A stretch of 64,000 nt of DNA from Takakia lepidozioides. Lineage: Eukaryota; Streptophyta; Takakiopsida; Takakiales; Takakiaceae. The notes below the pieces were generated by a model. It did not search any database. It was given only the letters and a program-made list of their open reading frames with translations, and was not told the origin of the DNA. Positions 1 through 12,548 of this stretch are shown here, piece by piece (positions within the stretch are counted from its first letter, which is position 1; every line of letters begins with the position of its first letter). The translations under genes and the position numbers were made by a program. The stretch spans positions 64,707,053 through 64,771,052 of the forward strand of contig CM060732.1 in NCBI GenBank assembly GCA_030704615.1. The letters run 5' to 3'.

Positions 1-319
1 AATAAAATAAAAGTAGCATATTTTATTATTTTATTTGATATTATGTATTTGTATGTATTTCGGGCAAGCCGCGGTAATCTGGGGTTGAAGGGCCACCTCG
101 TTCGGAAACTCCGCCGCGCGGTAAACGGAGTGTGTAACCGCGCGAGTGTGAAACCGAGGGTGCACGAGTGCGGGTCGGGAAGGAAGATGCGGAGGTGCAT
201 CGATCGGCGGGGAAGCAGGAGGAGGAGGAGGATCAGCGAGGAGAGTGGTGTGGGGATCAGTGAGATATTGTGTTGCGATCGGTTTGGTGTGGAGGCTGGA
301 AGAGCGTGGAAGATTGGGA
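1..319 (+). other. 5' flank and leader of the FCA-like gene
   Basis: The first 45 bases are A/T-rich; from about 60 the sequence becomes G/C- and purine-rich, as in a 5' leader. An open frame runs through 43-501 on the plus strand, but its translation is low-complexity Arg/Ser/Ala and it does not share the frame of the FCA N-terminus, so I treat it as non-coding. No TATA box or transcription start can be placed with confidence. Confidence 0.35.
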
Positions 320-3300
320 ATGGAAGCGCCTCCGTTGCTGCAGCATCCGTATCCTGTAATGCATTCCCAGCTCCAGCCTCAGCCTCAGCATCAGCAATTA
401 CAGCAGCCGCCGTTGCAAGTACATGGCCAGCAGCAGCAAATACAGCAGGATGGCTACGCTCCCCCGTTGTTACAGCCCCCCGCGAACAGCTTCAACACTA
501 GCACCCCGTCGTTGATAGGCCAAAAGCGTGACATTTCTGGCATTCCTTTGGCGCAGCCTTCACAAGGTCCTTATCGCTCTTAGGTTTCTGTATGTGTTTT
601 TAGAGAGATTCGGAGTGAGATGCTACCTTGCCTTCTTCTGTGAGATTGTTCGATGAGTGTTGGATCTTTCGGTGCTCTCCGTTGTTTCTACGTGTGTATG
701 CATGCTTTTCGAGACATGGAAGTTCGTTTTCGGTGGCGAGACTGTGTGGTCTACTTTATACGTGTTTGCAAGTTTTTCTTTTACAACACCCTTGGAACGA
801 CAGTCTCGGAGACCCTCAGCTTTTTACTGGGGATCACTGTTTACAGTCCAAGATTTCTGCTAATGATTTCCCGCCGAGTAAACTATATAAATGCAACCAT
901 GCCACATATGTTGAGCTACAATGTGCTCAGTAGATTAGTTCAACTTTGAATATGACAGTGGGAGATCAAGTGGTTATTTCCAAATTCCTCTTTTCCTAAA
1001 CCCTAGGCAGAGAAAAAACCATTGTTTGGTCTCCTATGATGTGCTGGTTGTGAGGTCTTTATGGATATCAATTGCAAGCTTTGGGTACAGTTATTATCCG
1101 GGGTCTCTAAGCATACTGCTGTCTTGACAGGAAGTTTTTTCTTGCTCAATGTATTTGTTTTGTATCTGCAAGAGCTTGGCAAATTAGTGTTGGAAACTTC
1201 ATATGCAGATTCTGCAGATGGGGGAAGCTTTGTAAAACTTTTTGTTGGATCTGTGCCGAGAACCATCACAGAGGAGGAGGTAATACTTCCTCCTTACATC
1301 ACTATCCGGAGACATAAACAAGGGCTTCATCATTGAAAGCAATTGGAAGAGTGTCGTACTTGGGAAAGATTGGAGGATTTGCCTAATGTCATGCAGATAT
1401 CAGTTTGCTTGGCACACTTACTGTGAATTGAAGTTGAGGTAGACAAGTTAGAGTCATTCTGAATAGTAGCAGGTTTTCTCTTCGGGTAATGATATGCTTA
1501 CTCCAAGGAGAACACACTTGTGGGACGTAAGTGTTTATTTAAGCAACAATGATGAACTAGCAGGAAGTTATTGTAGTTGTCAGTGAGATTGATTCTTTTA
1601 TTGATGTCACAGGTGCGGCCAATGTTTGCGGAGCATGGCAATATACTTGAAGTAGCAATTATCAAGGACAAAAAGACTGGAAGCCAACAAGGTTCGTCTC
1701 TAGCTGCTTGTTTGTGATATTTCTATAGAAGCATATTGTAGTTGCAGTTATCTTTGAAAGCGTTCTGTTGGCAGGGGTCTTCAGCGGTGACTAAATTTTG
1801 AGCAGGACTGTCCAGTATTCCCTATACATTGACCTTTAAGGAAGCTTGTAAGGCTAATGGGGTTGACTACTAAAGAAACACACTTGAGAGAAGAAGAGGA
1901 ATAACATATTACGTCAACAGGAGGCCAGAGGGCCTATGGGTCTCAGTGGAGGGTCTGTGAGTGAGAGAATGAGAGAAAGTAGGTTTAGGATACACTTCCA
2001 GTTTGGGTGAAGTAGTGCAGCATAGGTCAATTGTTTTTAGAATTTAGAATCCGATCTTGTAGTACTAGGGAACTCTTATAGTTTTCATCCACAATGGATC
2101 AATGTTCTTTAGAATTCTGGGAAACTTATACTTCACCTATGAATGTTATTTATTCTTATGAATGGCCCCAGTCCCATTTTTAATCATTCAGATGAAATCG
2201 TGTGTCCAGTGTGGAGGGTTTGTTTGGTGGTGTCTCTCCCTAAGCGTCTTTGGGTGTATGTTTTGTTTGCGTGGTTGGATTTAAGTGGAGTTTGGATCAG
2301 ACCAGCGTGAATGATGAAAAACAATGTGTTTTGCATTATAGTGAAGCAGTCTACTAGGGCATCATTACGGTGCATCTCTTTCTCGTGATGTTGGGCATGG
2401 AAAGTGTCGATGTCAATATACCCTAAGGTTTGTGGTGAAACGGGCTCACATGGATATGCAATGTCGCTTTATGGATGGCAATGGTTTAGCCATGCTAATT
2501 GAGGGGGTCCATGCTCGCTCAATCGATTTGTCCACAGATCACTGCTTGATCAAGACCCCCTTCAGCGATGCTCCTGCCTAGACTTTAGCCTTCCGTTTTC
2601 ACTTGGTAGGAGGTTCACACCACACGGACAAGATACGATTCGCAGAATGTCACTGAGCAGACGTGGCCCTGGGCTCAGATCTATGAAAAGGTGCCAGGTG
2701 GCGTGCCTCATCATACACGCCGGGCCACAAAAGCTCCTGTGAGTGAGTATTGCTAGTGTGTCTCATGTGGCACCAGTATGTGTGCAATCTCACACATGGT
2801 TCCTCGCAAGTGGAGTGCTGCTATCTTGGACATGACATTGAATGTGTGAGGTTATATCCACATTGCTAGTATCTGGACAGATAGAGCTGAGAGGGCAGGC
2901 TGCTCACCTTGAATGATTGAATGCAGACCCTTATGAGTTTCTTGATCTTAGGTGTCTCGTATGTCTCAAGGCTGTCAGTTGGACAACTTCAATTCTATGG
3001 ATGTGTCAAGGCTGCCTCAGTGGAAATTTTATAGGCTAGATTGGTGGTATCTTAGTTGAATGACGTTGCCCTCCCCCTTTCCAGCTTAATGTATGAGATA
3101 TAAATGATGATTGAGTTTTGGTCGACGTTGCATGAATCTCTCTTATCAGACCGTTGTGAGTGATGAACTTGAAATCCCTCTTTTGGTGTTGTTTGGGAGA
3201 AAAGTGTCATGCTTGAATGGTTTCACCTGTAGAGATGGAAGCTCTTTGGTGGATTTCTCTCACCTGGTTGTGGCCCTACATTAATCAGCTTCCTCATTGT

Positions 3301-3517
3301 ACTATACAGACCAAACTTGGATGCATGTCGCATACTGCTATAAATCTCTTGGTTGTGCTTTATCTTAATTTAGTGCCATGGCTGCCCCTTAATACCTCAA
3401 CATGGTGTAGTGGGTGCTTCACACTGGTTCAAATGACTCTGGCAGTTAGTTGGATTTATTTCTGAATTTCAAATGTAAGGGTGACGGAGGAAAATGAAGC
3501 CCTGGATTTTGTGGGTG

Positions 3518-3550
<33 letters not shown>

Positions 3551-6500
3551 CTTTCTGTCCTTCATCACAACCCATGGCTTAGGCTTGCAGCTCTACCAGA
3601 GCTTATGTGTGGTTGATGAAGGCTCTTAGCATTTGATTGGAGGTTTTTTGTGATGAAAGCTAGTCTATGATGGTGGTTCTGTGCAGGTTGTTGTTTCATC
3701 AAATACAGCACTGTTGATGAGGCAGAGAGGGCCATAAGGGCACTCAACAATCAACGCACTTTACCAGGGGTATCGCCTTTGCTACTGCATCTTTCATCCC
3801 GATTGTTGATTGTTTCCTCATATACACCTACAAAAAAATGTAGACAATGTCCAGGTCAACAAGGTTAGATCTTTCAAAGCGTCAATATCAGGCATTGCCT
3901 GAGTTCTCAGAAGGGCCACTCATTGTATGCCATCTCCAACTAGTTGAGGCTGCCCAGGAATAGGCAACAGTCAGATAACCCTGTAGGGTTTGGAATTCCT
4001 TGGGTGCCTGGTTGATCTTCCCAGGTTGAAACTTTGGTTCTCTGAACTTACGATTGTCACCTTTATTGCAATGCTTCTCACCAGGGCACAGCTCCAGTGC
4101 AAGTTCGTTATGCGGATGGAGAGCGTGAGCGCCTTGGTAGTGGTCCTGCATTGCCTTTCTGTAAGAATGGGGTATTTGATGCTGGTTGTCAGTAAGCACA
4201 ACTTCTGGATTTCCTGGAAAGGCAGAAGCACTGTTGGTGTCTTTTGGTTAGAAAAACCTGTGAAAACTATTCCTTTTTGTGATGGGAAGTTCTTCCACCA
4301 TGTGTGGGACTTGAATTACTCTTGGGAAGATATTGATTCTCAGTCTTTTCCTGTCCATGAGTACATGGAGGTTGTTGCCTGTTTTCAAGTCTGGCCTGAA
4401 AACTTGCCTTCCCACGACTTTGTTGTCTCATTGAATGTCAAGTGGCTAAAAGCCTTCAAAGGTGGCACTTTGCATGCATTATTCTCTTGCTTTCATTGCA
4501 AGCAGTCGTAGTCTAGCTTGATTTTCTAAGGTCTAGCTGTAAGACAAGTTGATGTATGGTGCACATGGTCATTGGACAATATATGGCAGGTGCGGTGGAG
4601 CATAAGTTGTTCGTTGGGTCTCTCAACAAGCAAGCCTCTGAGAAGGAGATAGAAGATGTGAGTAATGACATCATCGCATTACTCTTGAAGAAAAGCTACA
4701 TCTGAAAGGCGTAGTTTCTCCTTAACAAAGTCCACTTTGTTGGGCTTTCTGACATGGTTCTAGTTTGTCTTTTGCCAACGAAACTGAGAATAAACAATGT
4801 TGATAATGATGAAGTGAATACAATAGACATCGCAATTTGTTTTTCATATGAATGTTATCTATGATACTTAACAAACTGAATAGTCTTCTGTGGCTCCAAG
4901 GCAACGTTGGTATGTTCTTTCTGTCACATTGATAGAGAACAGAGCTTTATGATACTGCGTGTGTGCTGTTGTACCCTTTCTCCTTGCCCTGGTTTCTGAA
5001 GGAGAGTGCTGCTTGTGTTGGGATCAGCTTTTCTCTCCATATGGCCGTGTCGACGATGTTTACATCATGCGTGATGAGCAGAAACAGAGCAGAGGTCTGC
5101 CAAAAGAAACTTGTGTTGTTGCTGGCACTTTTGCTTACTACTTACATCACTTGTAGACTAGAACTACCTCTTGAAGAGTTTGGTGAGTATGTTTAAACTT
5201 TGTTTCAACAAAGCTGGAGACGTCATCACCTAAGTTTCCCTCTGTTGCAAGTTTTGACTTATCTAGAGATGAATGCAGGTTGTGCATTCATTAAGTATCC
5301 CTCGAGAGAAATGGCACAAGCAGCCATCAATTCCCTGAATGGCATCCATCACATGCAAGTGAGTGCCTTTAGCATGAATATCAGTTAACTAACACTTTAA
5401 GGATTCTTTTTTATACTCGTGAGCCTCTTCCACTCCATTAGCGAGGGTACCACCATGTTTTGGTAGTTACATTCTGTTGGGAAGGAAGCTTTGAAGTTCT
5501 CTTTAGTTAAGCTGATAGGTTTTTGAAGTGGAAGTGATTGTATAATATAAACCAAGGTATGCATATACTCTACTTATTATCATAGAAACAAAATGTATCT
5601 TCCAGGTAGTAGCTATTCCGTGTCAATGGGAGTTATCTATGTTTGCTTCAGAGAAACACTATTTTTCAAGCTGTCATACTCGTGCATTTGCAGGGTTGTG
5701 ATCAGCCATTGGCTGTACGGTTTGCAGACCCCAAGAGACCTAAAGGGGTTGATGCCAGGTCTGTCTTCACCGTTCTTGTGTTTGAACCCAAGGTGCTAGT
5801 GTTTGTTGTGTTCTGTGTGAATGACAACCACAAAGCCTTCGATATGTCACTCATTTCTGTGCCACCTTTCTGTGCCGACATCATCCTAAGTAGCAACTAT
5901 CTTGGTGTGATATGGCAATACAGGGTTGGTGGACCTGGTTTTGGAGGCCCAGGCTTTAGTCCACGACCAGGGCAAGGATCACAGGGACCTAGGTGTGTGT
6001 CTTTGTCAATAAGCTTTTTGTTTGTGTATGTATTAAAAACTTTCAATTGTAACCTTGGTGGTTTTTCTCTAGCTACGATCTAGTAGCTTTGTTAATCCGG
6101 TTTCCACTTTATTACTTGATAGAGTGATTGGTGTTTTATTCCCGAGTCTGATACATGTTGATCTCTGCTTACAATGTTGTTTGCAATTGTGACTAGACAA
6201 ATGCAGGGGCAGATAGGACAGATGCCTGCTCGTGGTCCGCCCGTGGGCTGGCGACCAATGGGAGGACCCGGGTTGGGGCCTCCACTTCAAGCTGGTTCAA
6301 CACCATATGGTGCCCCTTTGGGTCCAAGGGGCGGCCCTGTTACTGGTGTCCCACAGATGGTACGAATTCAACTCCAAGGCTTTGTTTAACAGATTGTGGC
6401 TTCTCAAAGAAGATTAGCGGGGCAGAGAGCAGAGAGAACTGTGTTCATGGCTGCAGGTGATGTTTGGCACTGGTGCTGACCTACTTCCCTTAAGTCAGCA

Positions 6501-9500
6501 CCATCGCAATAGATTTCTAGGTCCCATTGAAACTGTGGACTGTCCAGAACCAATATTATAATTATGATTGTTAAAGAAGGTTTGTTGGCTCTGGAAAGTT
6601 CTTGCATATCTCAACCATGTTGCCTCACAAACATGTAATTGTGCAACTGAGTCATGGGCCGATTTCATCTCAGAATGTTGGCTCTGCCATCACATGTGGT
6701 GTTCCTCAGGTCAACAGTGGCCCGCCTCACACAATTTCTGAGTTCCTTGAAAACACCTTGAATAAAATCAATGAAGACCTAACTGTCTGCTTCGTTTTGC
6801 TGCATGAAGGGCGGTGTTATTGGAGGGCCAAGTGGAAATATCAATGGCCACCCACAGGGACCAATGAGTGTCTCAGGTCAAATGATGGGTCCAGGGATGC
6901 TACCACCTCCCCAGGAGCAGGTAAAGTGGCCTGTTACAGCATGGTGATTGATCTACCTTTTTTCCTTTTTTTCTGCTTACATGTGATTGGAGATTCCAGG
7001 CATTGGGTTCCTGGAGAGGCGAACTTTGACATCAAGGAGTTTTTTCTAGATGCCACATCCCCTGAAAATGGAATATTCATCTCAAGAACTGGCAGTCTGC
7101 AGTTCTGTCTATCAGCAGTTACAGATGCTCTTAGATCAGTTTCAAGCTCTACCACCTTTTTGGGAGAAGAAGCTGCCCTCGCTGTTTTTCTTCGCATGGC
7201 TGTTCATCTCTTTCCTAGAAGTACAATGCATGTGCAGGTATGGACCCTATATGAGTATTGGGCCTCTGTAATGTTGGCTAGCTGACAATGTGGGGTGCTA
7301 GGAGAGGAGTGGTAGGGAATCACTCAGTGTTTCATTGATCTGTCCACAAACCAGGGTTATTATCCCCGACCCCAACAACAATCATATGGAGTTCAGCTTG
7401 GGCAGCAGCAGCAGGCATATGGACAGATGGCCCCTGCTCAGCAGCAAGCTCAGGCTTATGACCAGCAGCAGGTTCTTTTCTTCTGTCTTTTGTGGATAGC
7501 AGCAAGTACTTAATGAGGGCTGGATTTGTTATTGCACTTCACTGAAGAAGTTTTAGAAGAGGCTCATGCATACAAATATCTTTCTCAGAGTTTCCTTAGA
7601 ACAAACGTGGAGAAGCTTAGTTGGTCCATCCATTGGATGGCTAAAAGCCTTTGATTGCTCATGTCACTGCATTTGGATCTCCTTTCTTAGGGTCCTTCAT
7701 CGTGGCCGCAAGCGCAACCACAGCAGCAGCAGCAGCAGCAGCAGCAAATGCTAGCGCAAGTGCAGCCGCAACAACAGCTGCAGCATAGACCATTGCAAGC
7801 AGTCGCTCAACAGATGTCACAAATGCAGCCCTTGCAGCCCAGCCAGCAGCAGGTTACATCACCTCCTCTATTTCATGCTATTCCACACTTCGATTGTGGT
7901 TTGTGCAGCCACATGTAACTAGGTGACCGTTATTGCTGTCTCCATCCGAATAAGAGAATCTACTCATTGACGGTTCCTGCAAACCCTGGCAAGGACATAC
8001 CCTTGAGGGTATATATAGTCTTCACTAAATGTTCTGGACCTGGTTTGTGGCCTTACCTAACAGGGTAGGTCAATCAGCTAAAAAGCGCTACAGCACCCCC
8101 ACACAGCTGGTGACAATCTGGCTACGGGACAGTATGTTGATTGATGGGCTGGCGTTGATGTTATACTAGATGCATGGTGCTGATATATCAGCACTGCAGC
8201 CGATGCGCACCTCACTCGGCCATAATTGCAATGCCACTTGCATTGTCCTTTGATCATTGGAATTATTTTGGTGTTTGGGATGTAGATGTATTATCAGGTC
8301 CCTGTTGGTCAACCCATTCAGCAACAGCTCCAGGTATCGATTTGTTACAAAGAAGTGGTGTGCTTCTTGTTGTGTGGCAGTTTTTGTTGCTTTGTAGTTG
8401 GATTTAAAAGTGGCATCTGATGCCATAGCTTATTTTGTATGACAAATGGAAGGGTGCATTTGTCAAAGGATTCTTGTGCCACATCTGAATCAAAGTTGTT
8501 TCTTGTGATGTGTCTACTTTGTTGCTCTTTGAGGATATTTGAGGGTCACCAATGAGGCTGGAGGAAGTACCTGTGAGTAGGATTTGGGCCTCCAGGGCCT
8601 GAGGGTGTTTTGCTGGCGTGCCTTGGAGGCTAGCACGGAGTGGTTATTATGTGAAGTGGGTTGGATTGCTTCTACTGTTGAATTAGCTTGATCTGCTAAT
8701 CAATACCCACTTTAGCATTATGACTAGGGGGATCCACTGAAACGAAGGGGCGATAAAGTATTAGATATACTTTATTTGTGGGAGAATTTGAAAAGTTCAT
8801 TCATGTGTTCTTTTCAATCTTGCAGCCAACATGGGTACTTCCAGTCCAGCCGTCACAGCCATTGGTGTCTGTGGCTGCTCCCACATTGACAACCCCACCA
8901 GCAACCTGTGACTGGACAGAGCACACATCCCCAGAGGGGTACAAATATTACTACAATAGTACCACTGGAGAGAGCAAGGTACCATCCCTCTCCTTTCTAC
9001 TGCCGTTAGGTACCCAGGCATATTTATAACAGCTTCATCAACACAAACACTAGAAGAGCATTCGTCTGTCTTCTTGTCCCTATCTGGTGTTCAAAAAAAC
9101 CACCAGTGGGTTAGAGCACATATCCAGTGAATTTAGGCTTGATGTTGTGGGTGCTGGCAGTGGGAGAAGCCAGAGGAGCTAGTTGCATTTGAGCAACAGC
9201 AGCAGCAGACACAGATTCCACTTGCAACAGTGATGACAACTCCGGTAATGTTGTTGCAGTGCTCCATGATTGAAGAGCACAAAGTAACCACGTCATTGCT
9301 TGCTTGAAGAAGTTTGAAGGCAGCATTGCATACTTTCTGTACTAGCCAATGTTGGCATGTCCTATGTGATTGATAGACCTGTGTGTGGAAAAACTATTGT
9401 GATACATGTAGTCCACTTTCATATATATGTAGCATGTCTGTAAATAGTTAAGCTATCGGTGGAGTGTCATTTATATCTGTTGTAAAGAATTTAGTGTTTG

Positions 9501-12500
9501 GACCTTCGTAAGTTATTTTATCAAGGGATGGATTTTTGTAGTGATGTTCATTTCATCATGGGATACACTTTCTGGTTCTCATGTACATGATTGCCAAGGT
9601 TGGTTCATTACCTTGAGGTTCAAGATAAAGCTAGAAGCATTTTGTATGCTGGACCTCTCATACATCCTTGGCATTTGTTTTACATGACAACAGCAATACT
9701 CAGGCTCTGCGGTCATAGCACAGCATCCAATCCAGGTATATTGCCGATCATGAATAGGATCTTCAGGATGCCCAGCTGTAACTTCTTTTCAGTACTGCCA
9801 TCATTGTGGATGCCATAGAAATAGTGATACCCCCAGCTGTGATTGTGTGCTTGTAGCATGACCCCTGTTAACAAGCTCCGAATTCACAATTTGCTCACAT
9901 TTTGCTGATAGAAAGTGTGAAGAGTGAGTGTATCCCTCTGCTTGACAGATGGTGGTCGAACATCCGTAGGTACAACATTCTTTTTGATGTTTGGGGTCAT
10001 TGATGATGTTTCTCACTCTTGGGCCTAGGCGCCATCCGGTTCTGTTATTGCTTGAAAAATGTGGGTGGCTAACTTGTACAGGATTTATCCTTTCAGATTA
10101 GCTATGGACACTGGCTTCCCTTTTGTACTCACTCATCATTCAGCTGATTGCTAGCCTATGTGTGGGCACCATTGTGCTTGCAGGGACTAAGTTATGGGCA
10201 GTCGCAACCAATTAATGGTTCTGTCGAACAGCCTAGACAACAGGTATATGGAGTTCATACTTATTCTGCTGATGCAACTTGGAATACTGTCGGGTATAAT
10301 GGAGGTTACCATTTTACTGTTATTATGCCTCAAGCAGAGAGTGGCAGCATGACTGGGCCTTGGGATTGAAGATTAGCATTAAGCCTCAACCAGGGAAAGT
10401 AAATAAAACAAAAAAAAGGACCCCCAAGTCATATGTCTCCTGCTCCTCCACGGACGGACTGTAATTTGCAACCTGGGCTATTGCTGTCATGCATATCCTT
10501 TTCCTTGGACCAACCATCTCCATCCTCAGGCCTTGGAGAGATGAGGACCTTCCCTCTTGGCTCTGTTTCCCAACTCAATCACTGTTCGCTGTTCTCATCC
10601 ACTGTAGTTGTCATTGACCAAATTCAAAAGTGGAACAGACTAGATCCACCTTGCTTTACTGAGACAATTATAGGCTCTGTGACGGGTCTTACAAGATCCT
10701 ATATGGTTCTTTTGTCTGGAAAACTTTACATTAAAGCTTTCCAGGCTTTGAGACAAGATACTTTGTCCCAGGTGGGGGGAAGGTGGAGAAAGAAAGGAAC
10801 AGAAAGATTAGCCGTCCCCTCCCTTGTGGGTGGGGGCGAGTCTGCCTTTCTCATGCTAGTGTGGTCTATGCAGGGACCTCCCGGTGCCAACTTGTTTGTG
10901 TTTCGCATTCCTGATGACTTCACAGATGAGACCCTGAAAGATACTTTTGCCCCTTTTGGTAATCTTCTCTCTGCTCCTCTTTATTTGAGAGTGAAGACCA
11001 TAGTTACTGGGGTAATAAGTAACCGAATAGTGATGCAAAGGGGTAAAACCACTTTGACTGAACCTCACACATCTCAGGGGACTGAATGGGGGGCTTTGAG
11101 GGGTACGCGTGTAGGGAATCTCACCATCTGAGTGTTTCCTCTGATCCCTGTGGCTTACATGCAAGATTAAGCCACAACCAGTACTGGCCCAAGTAGAACT
11201 GTTGTATGACCAAGATTTCTCTCTGGACTTGGGGCCCATCCTCGTGGACCGGATTTGGGAACTCTTTCCTCAAATGCTATGTTGTCCTCATTAAGGAACA
11301 AAGGAGGAAACAATTTCGGGTCACTTGGGATTGTGACCCCTGCACCTAGGCAAAGAGCCACAATTTTCATAATAGGTGGGAGTGTTCTATTGCGTATCTT
11401 ACGTGGCACGGACATGCTGCGGCTGGTCAATATGTCAATGTGAGGGCTATTGGGACAACCTCTCTGAGCAAGTCGCATGAGAGTCTTGTGTGACTTGCTG
11501 TCACAGCTCATCACAAAACACTAAGCCACTTCTTAAAACCTTTGAAATGAAAACATGGGAGTTGTTTTGGAAACATGTTGAGTAACCAGTATCCTTTGGA
11601 GAATCTCAGGTCTCGGGTCACTGAGAACAGTCTCATACAGTCAGACTTGGGGACACCCGAACTGACATGGAGGCAGTTTGTTCATCTATGCAGGTAATGT
11701 CATTAGCTCAAGAGTGGGTGTGGAGAGGGAAAGTGGTCGGAACAGAGGATACGGGTAAGCATGTCGGATTTGTCTGATTGCCTTAACTAAGAAGACACCA
11801 TCTTCATCATCGTGTAAATCCATCATGGTCTCCATTTTTGAAGCTGGAAGCAGTTGTTGGTGTGTGTCACGACCTGTATGTTATGCTCTATGCATGTGGC
11901 TAGACTGACTTGGTGACTCTGAATGGAGCTGGTTGTGGAAAAGCAAATTGACCTGACTGTTTTTTGCAACCCGTAGGTTCAGATCCTCCTTGTTTTTGGG
12001 GGCTTCTCACACTGCCTTTATTTCTGTTGTGAAGGTTTGTGAGTTACGACAGAGCAGAGTCAGCAGAGTCTGCAATTCAAGGGCTTAATAATGTACCCGT
12101 TGGCGGTCGTAGGCTTAAGGTGCAGTGTTTTGCTTTGTATGATGTTCTGTGTTTTCCCTTCAACCATATTTATAGTTCTTTCTCCACAGTCCAACTATCT
12201 CATATGTAGCGTGTAAGCAATGTTTAGAAGGTGCTCTCAGCCGAGCTTTTAAATACCAACCATCAATTTCAATTCTCCCATAACATTTGCACCAAACTCT
12301 CCTCCCCTCTATTTGTAGTTAAACACGTCATAGTTGACTATCGCACGGTAAGGGGTGCTTCTGCAACACTAGTGAAACTTCCAGTTAAAGTTGAGCTGCA
12401 AAATTCAAGAAGGGATAGAGGATTATCTCCTGACAAAGAACCTGTAATTTTTGGTTGGACATTAGCACTGACACTCCATGCCTGGCAGGTTGAGAGGAAA

Positions 12501-12548
12501 CGAGGTGAAGAGAACGGAGTTCAGGGTTATCAGCAGCAGCCCTACTGA
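320..12548 (+). CDS. FCA: FCA-like RNA-binding protein (RRM-RRM-WW-RRM)
   Basis: Nuclear RNA-binding protein related to plant FCA, which acts in 3'-end processing and chromatin silencing. Proposed exons: 320-566, 1209-1279, 1613-1691, 3687-3769, 4085-4136, 4590-4657, 5028-5094, 5279-5358, 5694-5758, 5924-5992, 6197-6359, 6810-6920, 7355-7471, 7691-7852, 8286-8333, 8826-8978, 9161-9244, 9694-9735, 10184-10243, 10874-10958, 11694-11754, 12035-12119, 12489-12548; they total 2112 nt (703 aa) and all phases agree. RRM1 begins KLFVGSVPRTITEEE, RRM2 begins KLFVGSLNKQASEKE. A Gly/Pro-rich then Gln-rich linker follows, then a WW domain (TSPEGYKYYYNSTTGESK, next exon WEKPEEL). A third RRM (ANLFVFRIPDDFTDETL, then YGFVSYDRAESAESA) ends the protein with a short tail and TGA. 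Arabidopsis FCA has only the first two RRMs and the WW domain. The ATG at 320 heads the Q-rich N-terminus. Exons in 6360-7354 and 9245-10183 are the least certain; an extra exon could be missed there. Confidence 0.88.
1692..3686 (+). other. Long third intron of the FCA-like gene
   Basis: This intron of about 2.0 kb interrupts RRM1 between the QQG and CCFIKY coding segments, with donor gttcgtct and acceptor ctgtgcag. It is the longest of the early introns (the others are about 0.2-0.65 kb). A GA-dinucleotide run lies near its 3' end at 3523-3548. I see no coding exon or transposon-like structure in it. In Arabidopsis, FCA intron 3 is also unusually long and holds the proximal polyadenylation site of the truncated beta transcript; whether this intron does the same is untested. 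Confidence 0.6.
3523..3548. repeat. (GA)n microsatellite in FCA intron 3
   Basis: About 13 GA dinucleotides, roughly 140 bases upstream of the acceptor of the RRM1 exon at 3687. Confidence 0.85.
7722..7748 (+). repeat. CAG trinucleotide run encoding polyglutamine
   Basis: Nine consecutive glutamine codons (eight CAG and a CAA) in the exon at 7691-7852 of the FCA-like gene. They sit inside a longer Gln-rich stretch, comparable to the Gln-rich region of plant FCA, and may vary in length between alleles. Confidence 0.8.
8892..9196 (+). other. WW-domain exon pair of the FCA-like gene
   Basis: The WW domain is split by the 8979-9160 intron. The first part supplies the CDWTEHTSPEGYKYYYN core with the first Trp and the Tyr pair; the second begins exactly with the second Trp (WEKPEELVAFEQQQ). 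Both signature tryptophans and the Pro of the WEKP turn are present, so a functional Pro-ligand-binding WW is expected. In Arabidopsis the FCA WW domain binds FY, a 3'-processing WD-repeat protein. Confidence 0.85.
10874..12548 (+). other. Third, CELF-type RRM at the C-terminus of the FCA-like protein
   Basis: Four exons encode it: 10874-10958 (GPPGANLFVFRIPDDFTDET, the RNP2 strand), 11694-11754 (NVISSRVGVERESGRNRGYG), 12035-12119 (FVSYDRAESAESAIQGLN, the RNP1 strand) and 12489-12548 (VERKRGEENGVQ and stop). The opening Gly-Pro-x-Gly-Ala-Asn-Leu-Phe and the closing Arg-Arg-Leu-Lys-Val are the family signature of RRM3 in CELF/Bruno-like proteins. All junctions use GT/AG and agree in phase (1, 2, 0), which strongly argues that the domain is part of the same transcript rather than a separate gene. 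Confidence 0.82.

Noticed and set aside
43-501. 152-codon open frame overlapping the FCA leader
   Set aside because: Low-complexity Arg/Ser then Ala-rich; it is an alternative reading of the Q-rich FCA exon (ATG at 320) and has no domain.
6602-7285. 227-codon open frame in the FCA region
   Set aside because: The composition is not protein-like across it, and the family-like Gly/Pro segment at 6810-6920 lies in another frame with splice sites.
10433-11131. 232-codon open frame as an independent gene
   Set aside because: Only 10874-10958 has domain similarity and it has exact splice borders; the rest is intron read-through.
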